This document shows, one piece after another, positions 54,322 through 63,866 of a DNA stretch of 64,000 bases (its first letter is position 1; each line of letters begins with the position of its first letter). This DNA is from Halobacillus litoralis (GTDB lineage Bacteria; Bacillota; Bacilli; Bacillales; Halobacillaceae): contig NZ_JAIVKN010000003.1 of the NCBI RefSeq assembly GCF_020524025.1, positions 434,001 to 498,000 of the forward strand, read 5' to 3'. The notes beneath the pieces are model-generated. The model ran no database searches, was not told where the DNA came from, and saw only the letters and a list, made by a program, of their open reading frames with translations. Position numbers and translations under genes: made by a program.

Positions 54322-55314
54322 TCACAATTTCGCCATCTTATATTCATCAAACCACTGGTTTATTTGGGCTAGGATATCTGCCATTCCATTCGGGTTTTTA
54401 AACGAAGGCAGTTTAGCAAGAAGTGCCTGCTTCGGCGCCTTTGTAGTTTCCCCTTTTTTCTGCAGAATCAATATACTTTTCCCGTGCTTTTCATCTTTAA
54501 AAAGTGAGTCCGAAAGCTGAAGCATCCCCACAATGTGCGCATGTTCTCGCAAGAAGGCATTTAATGCTTTCGATTGATCACTATCAAACAGGAAGTTTGG
54601 AACGATAAACATGAGGTAGCCGCCTGCTTTTGTATAGTTCAACCCTTGTTCAATAAACAAGTGGTGGGCGTAGGATAAACCTTCCTCTGCTTTCAACTGA
54701 TATCTTTCTGCCTGTGCATCGTCTGGATAGTATCCCACAGGGAGATCAGCTAATACAAAATCCACCGGCTCCATGAGAAATGGAGCTAGACTATCCTGAT
54801 GAAAGAACTCAATTTTATTTTGTTGAAGGTTGGCGTTCGTAACAGCCAGTTGAATCAAAGTTGGATCTACCTCACTGGCATAAGCTTGTACAGGCATTTC
54901 TAATTGATTCATCACAGATGTAATTAAATTCCCGCTCCCGGACGCGGGATCAAATAATTTCAAATCTTCTTGATCCTCAAACAATTTCGAAGCCAGATAC
55001 CCCATAAACATAGCTACAGAATCCGGGGTAATCAGATGCTGCTGCTGGGTAGCTCCTTTCATACCTTTTAAAATAGTCAATTGGACAGCTTTACGGACTT
55101 CTTCTTTTTCGAAATCATCTTTATTTACTTTTAACAGCTCATTGGTCAAATGCGTTTGAAGGCTTTCCTTCATGTCGTCAAACGGCTGTCCATTAAATAG
55201 GACATCCATCGTTTCCGCAATGGCTTCTAAATAAGTGATGTTCATATCTTCTGATATCACCGTGGCCGTATCATCAATCCATTGAAAAAGCTTCTCCACA
55301 TGTTCTTGCTTCAT
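54322..55314 (-). CDS. ytxK: N6-type DNA-methyltransferase-like protein YtxK
   Basis: 330 residues, class I SAM-dependent methyltransferase fold. DPASGSGNLITSVM is motif I; the NPPY position reads ADLPVGYYPDD, a variant typical of YtxK. Family resembles HsdM-type adenine methylases but has no specificity partner nearby; the substrate is unproven. Position before ackA is as in B. subtilis. The ATG at 55314 has AAGGAG 7 nt upstream; the longer frame is rejected. Confidence 0.88.
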   Translation of the reverse strand: MKQEHVEKLFQWIDDTATVISEDMNITYLEAIAETMDVLFNGQPFDDMKESLQTHLTNELLKVNKDDFEKEEVRKAVQLTILKGMKGATQQQHLITPDSVAMFMGYLASKLFEDQEDLKLFDPASGSGNLITSVMNQLEMPVQAYASEVDPTLIQLAVTNANLQQNKIEFFHQDSLAPFLMEPVDFVLADLPVGYYPDDAQAERYQLKAEEGLSYAHHLFIEQGLNYTKAGGYLMFIVPNFLFDSDQSKALNAFLREHAHIVGMLQLSDSLFKDEKHGKSILILQKKGETTKAPKQALLAKLPSFKNPNGMADILAQINQWFDEYKMAKL

Positions 55315-55543
55315 AATCATTCTCCTTAATGAGGGATTCATAAGAAATTGACGCATCTGCTAAAAAACAACATGCGCCAAGTTCACGTTCTGTTTAACAT
55401 TATTGTCTAAGACAACCATATCGAAAACTACACGGCAATTCAACAAACTTAAACTTTCCCGATTTGTTTGAAAATTGGGTGCGCTTCCAATACGCGAAAT
55501 GTTATGATAACTACAAGCTTTACATATAGAAGGAGGATGCTAG

Positions 55544-56347
55544 ATGAGCGACCAACGCAGAAACTTATTCTTTTATTACCATCAAAAACAAGAACTATCG
55601 GATAAATTAGACTCCCTCTTCCAGCTGGCAAGGGATAATGACTTTCATATTGTTGAGGATTCTAAAGAAGCTAATATTATTATCGCTGTAGGCGGAGATG
55701 GTGCTTTCTTACAAGCTGTAAGAAAAACAGGGTTTCGCCAGGACTGCCTTTACGTAGGGATCCGCGTTGAAAATGAAGCAGGACTATACTGCGATTTTCA
55801 TATCGATGATCATGATGAAATGATTGAAGCGATGAAAAATTCAGAGGTCGAAGTTCGAAAATTCCCTGTCATTGATACAACAATCAATAACGAATCGACT
55901 TTTTCCTGCCTTAATGAGTGCAGTGTGCGATCAACCCTTATTAAGTCCATTGTCATTGATGTTTACATCGATGAGCTTCATTTCGAGACATTCCGGGGAG
56001 ATGGTTTAATCATTGCTACCCCCACAGGCAGCACAGCCTACAATAAATCCATTAATGGATCTGTAGTTGATCCAAAACTTCCTTGTTTCCAAATCAGTGA
56101 ACTAGCTTCTTTAAATAATAACCGGTATAGGACTCTCGGTTCTTCCTTTATTCTAAGCGGGGAGCGCTCTCTACACTTGAAAGTACGTCAGGACGGCAAT
56201 GACTATCCAATTATCGGCATGGATAACGAAGCTTTTTCAATTCGAAACATCCAGGATGTCACGGTCAATTTAAGTGAAAAAGTAATTAAGACTGTTAAGC
56301 TGAAAAACAATACTTATTGGGACCGGGTAAAGCGAACATTTCTATAA
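55544..56347 (+). CDS. ytdI: NAD kinase, second paralogue type (YtdI)
   Basis: ATP-dependent phosphorylation of NAD to NADP. 267 residues. IAVGGDGAFLQAV (GGDG), CLNECSVRS (NE/D motif) and GLIIATPTGSTAYNKS are conserved. The closely similar NadF-type is a different gene; this one fits PpnKB/YtdI by size and the absence of longer insertions, from memory. AGGAGG site. Divergent from ytxK over a 229-nt intergenic with no firm promoter call. Confidence 0.88.
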   Translation: MSDQRRNLFFYYHQKQELSDKLDSLFQLARDNDFHIVEDSKEANIIIAVGGDGAFLQAVRKTGFRQDCLYVGIRVENEAGLYCDFHIDDHDEMIEAMKNSEVEVRKFPVIDTTINNESTFSCLNECSVRSTLIKSIVIDVYIDELHFETFRGDGLIIATPTGSTAYNKSINGSVVDPKLPCFQISELASLNNNRYRTLGSSFILSGERSLHLKVRQDGNDYPIIGMDNEAFSIRNIQDVTVNLSEKVIKTVKLKNNTYWDRVKRTFL

Positions 56348-56358
56348 AAAGGCATACT

Positions 56359-56389
56359 AAAAAACCTTCCCTTTAAGGGAAGGTTTTTT
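56359..56389. terminator. Bidirectional terminator, NAD kinase / amidohydrolase
   Basis: Palindromic stem AAAAACCTTCCCTT / AAGGGAAGGTTTTT with a minimal loop. Confidence 0.9.
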
Positions 56390-56391
56390 GT

Positions 56392-57978
56392 TTATCTTTG
56401 ATAGACAACGTCTCCATCCACAACTGTCATTGTGACTGTTGCATCCGCAAGCTCATGGGATTTCAGAGCAAATAAATCACGATCTAAGACGGTGAAATCT
56501 GCTAAGTAGCCTTCTTGAATGATCCCCTGCCTGTTCTCGTTATGAATGGCTTGAGCGCTTCCCTTTGTGTAGAGGGAGAGGGCTTCGTATACCGTTAATT
56601 TCTCTTCTGCCTGATACACCGCATGATCATAGCTGGCTCTGCGGTCAACAGCTGCACGTATACCTAGAAGTGGGTTAATCTCCTCAATGGGTGCATCTGA
56701 TCCCCCGGCACACATAATTCCTGCATCGAGCAGTGTCTTCCATGAATAGGAATTTTTAAGCCGCACATTACCCAGTCTTTCCATAACCCACGGGAAGTCT
56801 GATGCTACAAATGTCGGTTGAATATCCAGGACGATATTAAGACGTCTTAGTTTTTGAATAAGCTCCGGGCTTAGAATTTGAGCATGTATGATACGATCAC
56901 GCTCCCCTGTATCAAGCGGGTTGGCAGCTATTGCATCAGCTACAGCTTCCACAGCTCCATCTCCAATCGCATGAACCGCAACAGGCATCTGACGTTTCCT
57001 TGCTTCCTTCACCAATTGGTCCAGCTCTTCTGAGGAATGGATAGCTACTCCGTAGTTCTCAGGATCGTCTGCATAGGGCTCTTTAAGCCATGCTGTTCTT
57101 CCGCCAAGGGCTCCATCAGAGAAAATCTTTAAAGCGCCTAGTTCAACAAATTCATTTCCTTTTTTAAATCCAAGCCCCTCCTCATCGACTTGCTCGATAA
57201 CTCCGTGATGAACAAGTAAATGAGCTCGAAATTTAATATTCTTGCCATCAATGACATCTAAAAAGGCCTGATAAGTCTTTTTAAACCCACCATAATAGTT
57301 TAAATCTTCACTATGACCGCCCACCAGACCATAGGAATGCATATCTTTGATCGCCAGGTCGGTCGCTTTCTTTAAATACTCAGGAGTTACTTCCGGCATC
57401 GCTCGTTTAATGAGGTCCTGCGCTTTGTCATGAAAATAACCGGTAGCCTTTCCTGCCTGATCTTTTACTATAACTCCGCCTTGAGGGTCAGGAGTTTGGT
57501 CATCGACTTTCGCAAGCTCCATCGCTCTTGTATTCGCAAGCAAAGCATGCCGGCAGACTCTTGTAAGCATCATTGGATGGTCTGAGGAAATCTCATCAAG
57601 CTCGTCTTTATGTATAATCCTTTTTTCTGCCCACTGATTTTCATTCCACCCGTCTCCAATGATCCACTCTCCAGCAGGCAGCTGTTCTGCGTGCAGCTGC
57701 AAAGCTTGTTTAACCTCTTCTGCAGATTTCATGAAAGAAAGGTCCAATCTCATCAGCCGCTCTCCATGTCCAATAATATGAAGGTGACTGTCTGTGAGAC
57801 CTGGATACATAACTGAACCTTTCAAATCATGTTCCTCTGTTATTTGTTCTTTATAAAACGAATACAAGTCGTGCGTATTGCCAACAGCAACGATCTCACC
57901 ATCAGAAGTTACAACAGCCTCCACCCATTCGCCTTCTTCTTTCAGTGTATATATTTTTCCTCCATACCAGAGCTTCAC
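56392..57978 (-). CDS. ytcJ: Amidohydrolase family protein (YtcJ-like)
   Basis: 528 residues, Amidohydro_3 superfamily. Metal His in VMYPGLTDSHLHIIGHG, VAVHAIGDGAVEAVAD, HAQILSPE and CAGGSDAPIEEINPL are the expected binding steps of the TIM barrel, with the flanking beta sandwich at both ends. Probable zinc hydrolase of amides or N-formyl compounds; substrate unknown. A GTG start at 57978, GGGAG 7 nt upstream, fits better than the ATG six codons earlier. Confidence 0.85.
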   Translation of the reverse strand: MKLWYGGKIYTLKEEGEWVEAVVTSDGEIVAVGNTHDLYSFYKEQITEEHDLKGSVMYPGLTDSHLHIIGHGERLMRLDLSFMKSAEEVKQALQLHAEQLPAGEWIIGDGWNENQWAEKRIIHKDELDEISSDHPMMLTRVCRHALLANTRAMELAKVDDQTPDPQGGVIVKDQAGKATGYFHDKAQDLIKRAMPEVTPEYLKKATDLAIKDMHSYGLVGGHSEDLNYYGGFKKTYQAFLDVIDGKNIKFRAHLLVHHGVIEQVDEEGLGFKKGNEFVELGALKIFSDGALGGRTAWLKEPYADDPENYGVAIHSSEELDQLVKEARKRQMPVAVHAIGDGAVEAVADAIAANPLDTGERDRIIHAQILSPELIQKLRRLNIVLDIQPTFVASDFPWVMERLGNVRLKNSYSWKTLLDAGIMCAGGSDAPIEEINPLLGIRAAVDRRASYDHAVYQAEEKLTVYEALSLYTKGSAQAIHNENRQGIIQEGYLADFTVLDRDLFALKSHELADATVTMTVVDGDVVYQR

Positions 57979-58051
57979 ACGAACACTCCCTCTCATCGTT
58001 TACTATTACCTATATCATAAATAAGAGCAAAAGAGAAACAGCAGCCCTTAT

Positions 58052-58089
58052 AAAAATACCCTGATCACAAATGTGACCAGGGTATTTTT
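58052..58089 (-). terminator. Terminator of nifZ-thiI
   Basis: Stem ATACCCTGGTCAC / GTGATCAGGGTAT (one G.T pair), 4-nt loop, T-rich tail. Confidence 0.9.
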
Positions 58090-59298
58090 TTACAGTAGAT
58101 CCTCAAATGGATCATCTTGTTGATGGTTTTCATGCGCGTCTACCTCGATAATATAAGAATCTTCAATGGCCTTCTCTATATCTTTCGTAAAGTCGCTGTT
58201 AGATTCATAATAATTCGCGTTACTACGCGTTGGTTTGGTTTTTGGAGCTTTGGGGACAAAAACCGTACAGCAATCCTCAAATGGACGGATAGAAATCTCA
58301 TACGTGCCTATCTTCCTTGAAATATCGATAATTTCAAGTTTGTCCATAGCAACAAGAGGCCGGATGATCGGATAGTTGGTCACTTCGTTAATTGTGCTCA
58401 TACTTTCCATCGTTTGACTGGCTACCTGTCCAAGACTTTCCCCAGTGGTAATAGACAATACTTCTTGTTTTGCCGCTACTCTTTCACTAATTCTCATCAT
58501 CATTCTTCTCATAATTGTCATGCTGTACCCTTCCGGCATTTCGCGATGAATTTTCTGCTGAATTTCAGTGAAGGGTATCACATGTATTTTTATTTTAGAT
58601 CCAAACTTGGCAAGTTCCTGAGCAAGGTCCACCACTTTCTGCTTTGCACGATCACTTGTATAAGGAGGAGAATGAAAATGAATCGCTTCTAGTTCCACAC
58701 CGCGCTTCATAGTTAAATAACCAGAAACAGGACTGTCGATGCCGCCTGAGAGCATCAATAAACTTTTGCCTGTGGTACCAACAGGCAGACCGCCTGCACC
58801 AGGATAATCCTGCGCAGTCACATATACACCTTCATGGCGGACCTCTACTTTAATTTCCACATCTGGATTGTGGACATCCACCTTAACATCTTCAGTATTA
58901 CGTAAAATATGCCCACCTAATAACGGGTTGATTTCCTGAGATACGATTGGAAAAGACTTATCTGTACGCTTAGAAGAAATCTTAAAAGTCTTCGCCCCTT
59001 CCGCATCACGAAAAGCGAGCAGAACAGCAGCTTTCATTTCTTCTTCATCCTGTTCAACTTTCACGGCAAAACTAAGACTGTGAATGCCAAAGACATTTTG
59101 GCAGGCCTCCATAACTTTTTGGGGATCTTCTCCATTTAAAGTTACATACATGCGTCCTTGTGTTTTTTGTATTGTCGTACCTGGGTAATCATTTAGTTTG
59201 CCAGCTATATTGCTTTGCAGCTTTTGTTCAAACACCTTTTTATTTTTCCCTTTCAGTGCCATTTCACCGTATCGAATCATTATCCGATCAAAGTTCAT
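58090..59298 (-). CDS. thiI: tRNA 4-thiouridine synthase ThiI
   Basis: 402 residues. N-terminal ferredoxin-like part and THUMP domain (about 60-165), PP-loop LLMLSGGIDSPVSGYLTMKRG, then MRRMMMRIS and the catalytic-Cys region FEDCCTVFVPKAP. There is no C-terminal rhodanese domain, as in Bacillus; the sulfur comes directly from the partner NifZ. Makes s4U8 in tRNA. 7 nt after nifZ. Confidence 0.96.
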   Translation of the reverse strand: MNFDRIMIRYGEMALKGKNKKVFEQKLQSNIAGKLNDYPGTTIQKTQGRMYVTLNGEDPQKVMEACQNVFGIHSLSFAVKVEQDEEEMKAAVLLAFRDAEGAKTFKISSKRTDKSFPIVSQEINPLLGGHILRNTEDVKVDVHNPDVEIKVEVRHEGVYVTAQDYPGAGGLPVGTTGKSLLMLSGGIDSPVSGYLTMKRGVELEAIHFHSPPYTSDRAKQKVVDLAQELAKFGSKIKIHVIPFTEIQQKIHREMPEGYSMTIMRRMMMRISERVAAKQEVLSITTGESLGQVASQTMESMSTINEVTNYPIIRPLVAMDKLEIIDISRKIGTYEISIRPFEDCCTVFVPKAPKTKPTRSNANYYESNSDFTKDIEKAIEDSYIIEVDAHENHQQDDPFEDLL

Positions 59299-59305
59299 GA
59301 TTGAT

Positions 59306-60445
59306 TCACCCCATCGTTGCCTTTAGATTTTCTACTGTCTTATCTAATATTTTTAAAAACGTTCGAACTTCCTCTACTGTATTATGAACAGAAAAACTGA
59401 CTCTTAAAGCCGATGTTGTGCGTTCATAATCTATATTGCAGGCCTTCAAAACAGAACTGACATCAGGATGTTTGGAAGAGCATGCAGATTTCGTAGAGAT
59501 GAATATATTCTCATGGCCTAAAGCATGAATAATCACTTCAGGTTTGTAGCCCGGAATAGAAAAGTTAAGGATATGCGGAGCACCCTCTTCTGGAGAATTA
59601 ATAATAGCATAGTCACGATTGTTTAGTTCCTGCCATAATGTTTCCCTTAGTCCAGACAAGGCCTGCACCTTTTCTTTTGTATTTTCGCTCACTAAACGAA
59701 GGGCTTTAACGAAGGCCACATTTCCCGGTAAATTTTCTGTTCCTGCTCTTACTTCGGCTTCCTGACTTCCCCCATGCAATAGAGGAAATAGAGAGACGTG
59801 TCTTTGGACGACTAAGGCACCGGTTCCTTTTAATCCATGGATCTTGTGGCCTGAAATCGTACAAAGATCAACATAAGAATCTTTAATCGAAAGATCAATT
59901 TTTCCAAGACCCTGCACATGATCCACATGAAAGAAAATTTTAGGGTAAGCGCGAAGAATATTTCCAATTTCTTTAATTGGCTGTATTGTTCCAAGTTCAT
60001 TATTTACAGACATGACGCTGACCAAAATCGTGTCATTTCGTAGTGCTTTCTGAATATCATCAGGGTTAATCTTCCCATACCGATCAACATTTATATAAGT
60101 GACTTCAAAGCCTAATGACTCTAACGCACGAAAAGCCTCCATAACCGAAGGATGCTCGATAGCAGAGGTAATGATATGCTTTCCTCTGGATTGATGCTGA
60201 AGAGCAACGCCTTTGACAGCCATATTGTTTCCTTCTGTCCCTCCAGAAGTGAAAATGACCTCCTGAGGTTCAACGTTTAACAGTTGAGCTGCCTGCTTAC
60301 GGGAACGGTCAAGCAGACGATCTGCTTCTCCTCCCAGGCTGTGGACGGAAGAAGGGTTTGCGTAAAACTGATCAGCAACCTTCTGGAAGCTGGACAACAC
60401 GTCTTGATGCGGATGAGTTGTCGCACTATTATCGAAATATATCAT
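59306..60445 (-). CDS. nifZ: Cysteine desulfurase NifZ (sulfur donor to ThiI)
   Basis: 379 residues, PLP aminotransferase fold type I. PSSVHSLGGEADRLLDRSRK, FTSGGTEGNNMAVKG, HVDHVQGLGKIDL, PLP Lys in TISGHKIHGLKGTGALVV and the active Cys in STKSACSSKHPDV. Operon with thiI, as in B. subtilis nifZ-thiI. Start ATG with AAAGGAG 10 nt upstream. An extended -10 (TGTTATGAT) is about 45 nt before the gene. Confidence 0.95.
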   Translation of the reverse strand: MIYFDNSATTHPHQDVLSSFQKVADQFYANPSSVHSLGGEADRLLDRSRKQAAQLLNVEPQEVIFTSGGTEGNNMAVKGVALQHQSRGKHIITSAIEHPSVMEAFRALESLGFEVTYINVDRYGKINPDDIQKALRNDTILVSVMSVNNELGTIQPIKEIGNILRAYPKIFFHVDHVQGLGKIDLSIKDSYVDLCTISGHKIHGLKGTGALVVQRHVSLFPLLHGGSQEAEVRAGTENLPGNVAFVKALRLVSENTKEKVQALSGLRETLWQELNNRDYAIINSPEEGAPHILNFSIPGYKPEVIIHALGHENIFISTKSACSSKHPDVSSVLKACNIDYERTTSALRVSFSVHNTVEEVRTFLKILDKTVENLKATMG

Positions 60446-60654
60446 AAGGCCTTGACTCCTTTAATTCAAATTGCAGTCCACTATTTTATCATAACACTCT
60501 TGTATGTTAAATACTTTCATAACCGTAGTTCCTAAAAATTATCCTTTTACTCTCTCCTAATCGTTTCCTTTTCTTTTTCATAGGTTCTGTTAAAGCTTAG
60601 TGTTGTTAGTATATATTATTGTACGAGACAAGGGCAGCATTGAGGAAGACTTGA

Positions 60655-60760
60655 GTTTAAGAGAACGTTCCGTCAGCTTTAGTTGAGTATAAGGTGGATT
60701 TGGAAACTACTACCTTTCCCGCGGAGAGCTGGTGAGCCTTTTCCATAATAGGGATAACGG
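60655..60760. repeat. Dispersed intergenic repeat, copy B (degenerate)
   Basis: Shares the exact 19-nt TTCCGTCAGCTTTAGTTGA (60668-60686) with copy A, then GGAAACTACTACCTTTCCC and GAGAGCTGGTGAGCC in place of the matching parts. The bounding inverted repeat of copy A is not preserved. Lies in the gene-free 60446-60848 between nifZ and the next gene; the rest of that stretch holds only the nifZ upstream region and a terminator. Confidence 0.6.
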
Positions 60761-60821
60761 AAATATACATTATACGAAACTTCACCAGATACAATGACCC
60801 TCCATCTTGATATAACCATAA

Positions 60822-60850
60822 AAAAGCATCTGCCTGTAGCAGATGCTTTT
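60822..60850 (-). terminator. Terminator after ezrA operon
   Basis: 12-bp perfect stem AAAAGCATCTGC / GCAGATGCTTTT, 5-nt loop; touches the upstream stop codon. Confidence 0.88.
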
Positions 60851-61199
60851 ATCCGTTATCTGATTTTGCTGTGGATTCTCTCAAATTCATACTTTCTAAG
60901 AGTGTATCGATGCTTAACTTTCCATCTTCCTCCACATCATCTATCCAGCGTTTAGAGTACATAAGCGTCTTTAATTTGTTGGAAGATTGGATGTGTCTGC
61001 TGGTCCCTTCCCTATTAAGGAAACCAGAAGTCGATTGGTCATCCAAGCTTTTAACAGCAGATAAGGAAGGACTGTGATCCGTAACCTGCTCCCTGGACAT
61101 ATCTTGTTTTATTCCAGGTATGTCTAACCAAAGAACAAGTACACTAGACCATACAAGAACCGTTCCCGCCGTTAAACCGATCAGCAGACGCTTCTTCAT
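60849..61199 (-). CDS. Membrane-anchored hypothetical protein downstream of ezrA
   Basis: 116 residues. N-terminal basic MKKR then a membrane/signal segment (about 5-27, LIGLTAGTVLVWSSVLVLWL), followed by about 85 polar, Ser/Asp-rich extracytoplasmic residues with a helical C-part (DGKLSIDTLLESMNLRES). No Cys lipobox after the segment, so not an obvious lipoprotein. Unknown function. Starts 11 nt after ezrA, so co-transcribed with it; in B. subtilis the neighbour here is braB instead. A divisome or wall-linked role is only a guess from context. Confidence 0.7.
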   Translation of the reverse strand: MKKRLLIGLTAGTVLVWSSVLVLWLDIPGIKQDMSREQVTDHSPSLSAVKSLDDQSTSGFLNREGTSRHIQSSNKLKTLMYSKRWIDDVEEDGKLSIDTLLESMNLRESTAKSDNG

Positions 61200-61210
61200 T
61201 GCTCCACTCC

Positions 61211-62902
61211 TTACACAAGCATTTCTTCTTCTGCGTCCAATTTAGAAAAAGCCTCAGGATCCACTTCCTTTATAGCTTTCGCCGAGAGAGTGAGAGCTTC
61301 TTCATAATGATAATTTCTAAAAGCCTCTTCCGCCTCCAGGAGTTTTGCTGCAAGAATAGGATACTTGCTCCGATAGCGGTTTCCGTATTGGATCAAACGT
61401 TCAGCAAGATTTGCTTTTTCCATGACTTTTTCTGCTTCATCACTTAATTGTTCCGTCATTTCCACAGCTTCTTCCAGCTTTTCATTTACAACAACCATAT
61501 CCAATGGCTGTTTTTCCAGATTCATAAACACTTCATCAATTTTTTCACTGGCAGCCTTCATATCCTCATAGACAGATGTAGGAATCCCAGGAATATTGCT
61601 TCTTTTTAATCGACGGTGGGTATCCAGTAACAACCCTTCCATCTTTCTCAATTTTTGTTTCGCTTCCCGCTCATCTTTCCTTAGACTCTGCACACGTTCC
61701 TGGAAGTAGCTGTGTTTTTCTTGAAGTTCGTTTAACTGCTTTTCCAGCTGTTCCAGATCATCACGCAGTTCTGTATAAGCTGTCTCTTCATCTGCGTGCT
61801 TAAATTCAATACTGGTCATCCGTTTCTTTAATTGACTGAACCAGTTTTTCAAGCCGCGATAGGATTCAACATCTTCATCTTCCAGCTGGTAGGTAATTTG
61901 CATTTCATTTAATTCCCGTTCTGTATCTGTCAAAACATATTCAAGCTCGCTCAGTTGTGTTTTTAGAGGGGAGAGCTGCTTTTCTACATAATGATGAGCA
62001 ATCGCTTCCCGTTCAAGCAGCTGGTACATTTCTTGAACGCGGGTTTCTATTTCATTTAACGTTTGTTCTATATCTGACTGATCTCCCTGTTCAAGCTTTT
62101 CAAACACCGTTTCAAGTGTACGCTCATATTTATGTATTTCAGGTAGAAAATCAAAATGAGAAATTCTATATCCTTCCGCCTTCATATCCTCTACGCCACT
62201 TTTGAGCTCTTTGAGCTGTTCAGGTAATTCTGTCTTGACCTTTCTGTAACGATCCGGGAAGTGCCGTACATCCTCCTGCAGTTGTGATGTTTCTTCTCTT
62301 ACAGCGTGAACTAAGGTATTAGCTTCAATATAATCACCCTGTTCAGCGAGACGTTCGTATTCTCCTAATTTTTCTTTAAGGATCTCTACTCTTTTCTCAA
62401 AAACATAAACCGCCTTTCCAAATTGATGGCGGGTTTGGATTAGAATCTTCGTGAGCTCCTTTAATTCCGGTTCGATAGACTCTATCTCCATTCGGCTCTG
62501 CTTTTCAGAATCGAGAAGGTTTTCCAGCTCCTGGAACATCTGGTTAATGTCTCTTTCAATACCCTCAAGCTTCTTCTCTGTACTTTCCAAAACGGTTTTA
62601 ACTCTTTTTGCACGATAACGATCGGCCGCCTCTTCTGCATCAAAAAGATCTTCTTCAAGCTCCGGCAGTTCTTTTGTAAGGATTCGATCCCAACGCCCAC
62701 GCCACGCTTCGAATTTCTCCTGAGTCTCACCTGAAAGGTTTAATTTCTTTACTTTGGATAATTCTTCGGTTACGCGCCGGTTCATAATATCCATTTTCCA
62801 ACTTTCCAGGCGATCCACTTCATCATAAACTTTTTTCCGCCAAATCAGCCCAATGATGAACAGTGCTATGAGTAGTAAAATAGCCCCTATGACGTACTTC
62901 AT
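61211..62902 (-). CDS. ezrA: Septation ring formation regulator EzrA
   Basis: 563 residues. One N-terminal membrane segment (about 2-21, MKYVIGAILLLIALFIIGLI) with the rest a set of spectrin-like coiled coils in the cytoplasm. It tunes FtsZ ring formation and links to wall synthesis. RRVTEELSKVKKLNLSGETQEKFEAWRGRWDRI is the conserved N-terminal repeat. Start ATG at 62902 with AAGGAGG 7 nt upstream; eight upstream codons are rejected. Confidence 0.96.
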   Translation of the reverse strand: MKYVIGAILLLIALFIIGLIWRKKVYDEVDRLESWKMDIMNRRVTEELSKVKKLNLSGETQEKFEAWRGRWDRILTKELPELEEDLFDAEEAADRYRAKRVKTVLESTEKKLEGIERDINQMFQELENLLDSEKQSRMEIESIEPELKELTKILIQTRHQFGKAVYVFEKRVEILKEKLGEYERLAEQGDYIEANTLVHAVREETSQLQEDVRHFPDRYRKVKTELPEQLKELKSGVEDMKAEGYRISHFDFLPEIHKYERTLETVFEKLEQGDQSDIEQTLNEIETRVQEMYQLLEREAIAHHYVEKQLSPLKTQLSELEYVLTDTERELNEMQITYQLEDEDVESYRGLKNWFSQLKKRMTSIEFKHADEETAYTELRDDLEQLEKQLNELQEKHSYFQERVQSLRKDEREAKQKLRKMEGLLLDTHRRLKRSNIPGIPTSVYEDMKAASEKIDEVFMNLEKQPLDMVVVNEKLEEAVEMTEQLSDEAEKVMEKANLAERLIQYGNRYRSKYPILAAKLLEAEEAFRNYHYEEALTLSAKAIKEVDPEAFSKLDAEEEMLV

Positions 62903-63062
62903 AAATAGCCTCCTTACAATAGACATGTCCTACGGATGTAGTACGTTCCGATATATGAATTAGTTGTTTATAATGATACCATGTAAATCATCCTTTTGGC
63001 TAAACTATTTCAAATTTATTATGATATTGACAAATAATTCAATAAAAAAGGAGAGAAGTAAA

Positions 63063-63866
63063 ATGAGAGACGGTCACATCCATTCTCCCTACTGCCCGCA
63101 TGGTTCATCTGATGCGCTTAAAACCTATATTGAAGAAGCGATTCGTGCAGGGTATCATTCGATGACGTTTACAGAACATGCACCGCTTCCCCAAAGCTTT
63201 ATTGATCCTGTACCCAGCCAGGACAGCGGCATGGCATATAACCAAGTAAAACACTATTTAGAAGACCTTGAACAATTAAAAGAGATGTATAAAAACGATA
63301 TCCATATCCTGAAGGGAATGGAAGTAGATTATATTCAAGGTTATGAGGAAGAAACAAAGCAGTTACTAAACAGATTCGGTCCCTTATTAGACGACAGCAT
63401 TTTATCTGTCCACTTTCTTAAAGGAAAGAAAGGATGGTACTGTATCGATTTCAGCCCTGAAATGTATAAGGATGCTTTTCAGGATTTAGGTGGTCTCGAA
63501 CAGCTTTATCAAACCTACTACCGCACCCTTGAAATGTCTGTGGTCAGTGATTTAGGTTTATATAAACCGAAGAGAATCGGACACATGACCCTTGTAAGAA
63601 AGTTTCGCCACCTATATCCTTCTCCTTACAATTGGCATTCGTATGGTTCTCAATTTCTGGACACAGTGAAGGCGTATAATTATGAACTGGATTACAATGG
63701 AGCAGGCATGAAAAAACCCCACTGCCAAGAGACATACCCACCTTTACCTTTAGCCAGGCAGGCCTCTTCCATGGGGATACCACTCATTTATGGATCAGAT
63801 GCTCATCAATCATCCGCGCTGATGCAGGGGATAGATGCCGTGGACCAAAAGATCCTTAAACGTTAG
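63063..63866 (+). CDS. hisJ: Histidinol-phosphatase, PHP type (HisJ)
   Basis: Converts histidinol phosphate to histidinol. 267 residues. PHP metal motifs DGHIHSPYCPHGSSD, FTEHAPLP, KGMEVDYIQG, SVHFL, RIGHMTLVRKF and GSDAHQ. Start ATG at 63063 with AAAGGAGAG 7 nt upstream; the 33 extra upstream codons are rejected. Next to ezrA as in B. subtilis. Its stop overlaps the convergent gene by 11 nt. Confidence 0.93.
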   Translation: MRDGHIHSPYCPHGSSDALKTYIEEAIRAGYHSMTFTEHAPLPQSFIDPVPSQDSGMAYNQVKHYLEDLEQLKEMYKNDIHILKGMEVDYIQGYEEETKQLLNRFGPLLDDSILSVHFLKGKKGWYCIDFSPEMYKDAFQDLGGLEQLYQTYYRTLEMSVVSDLGLYKPKRIGHMTLVRKFRHLYPSPYNWHSYGSQFLDTVKAYNYELDYNGAGMKKPHCQETYPPLPLARQASSMGIPLIYGSDAHQSSALMQGIDAVDQKILKR

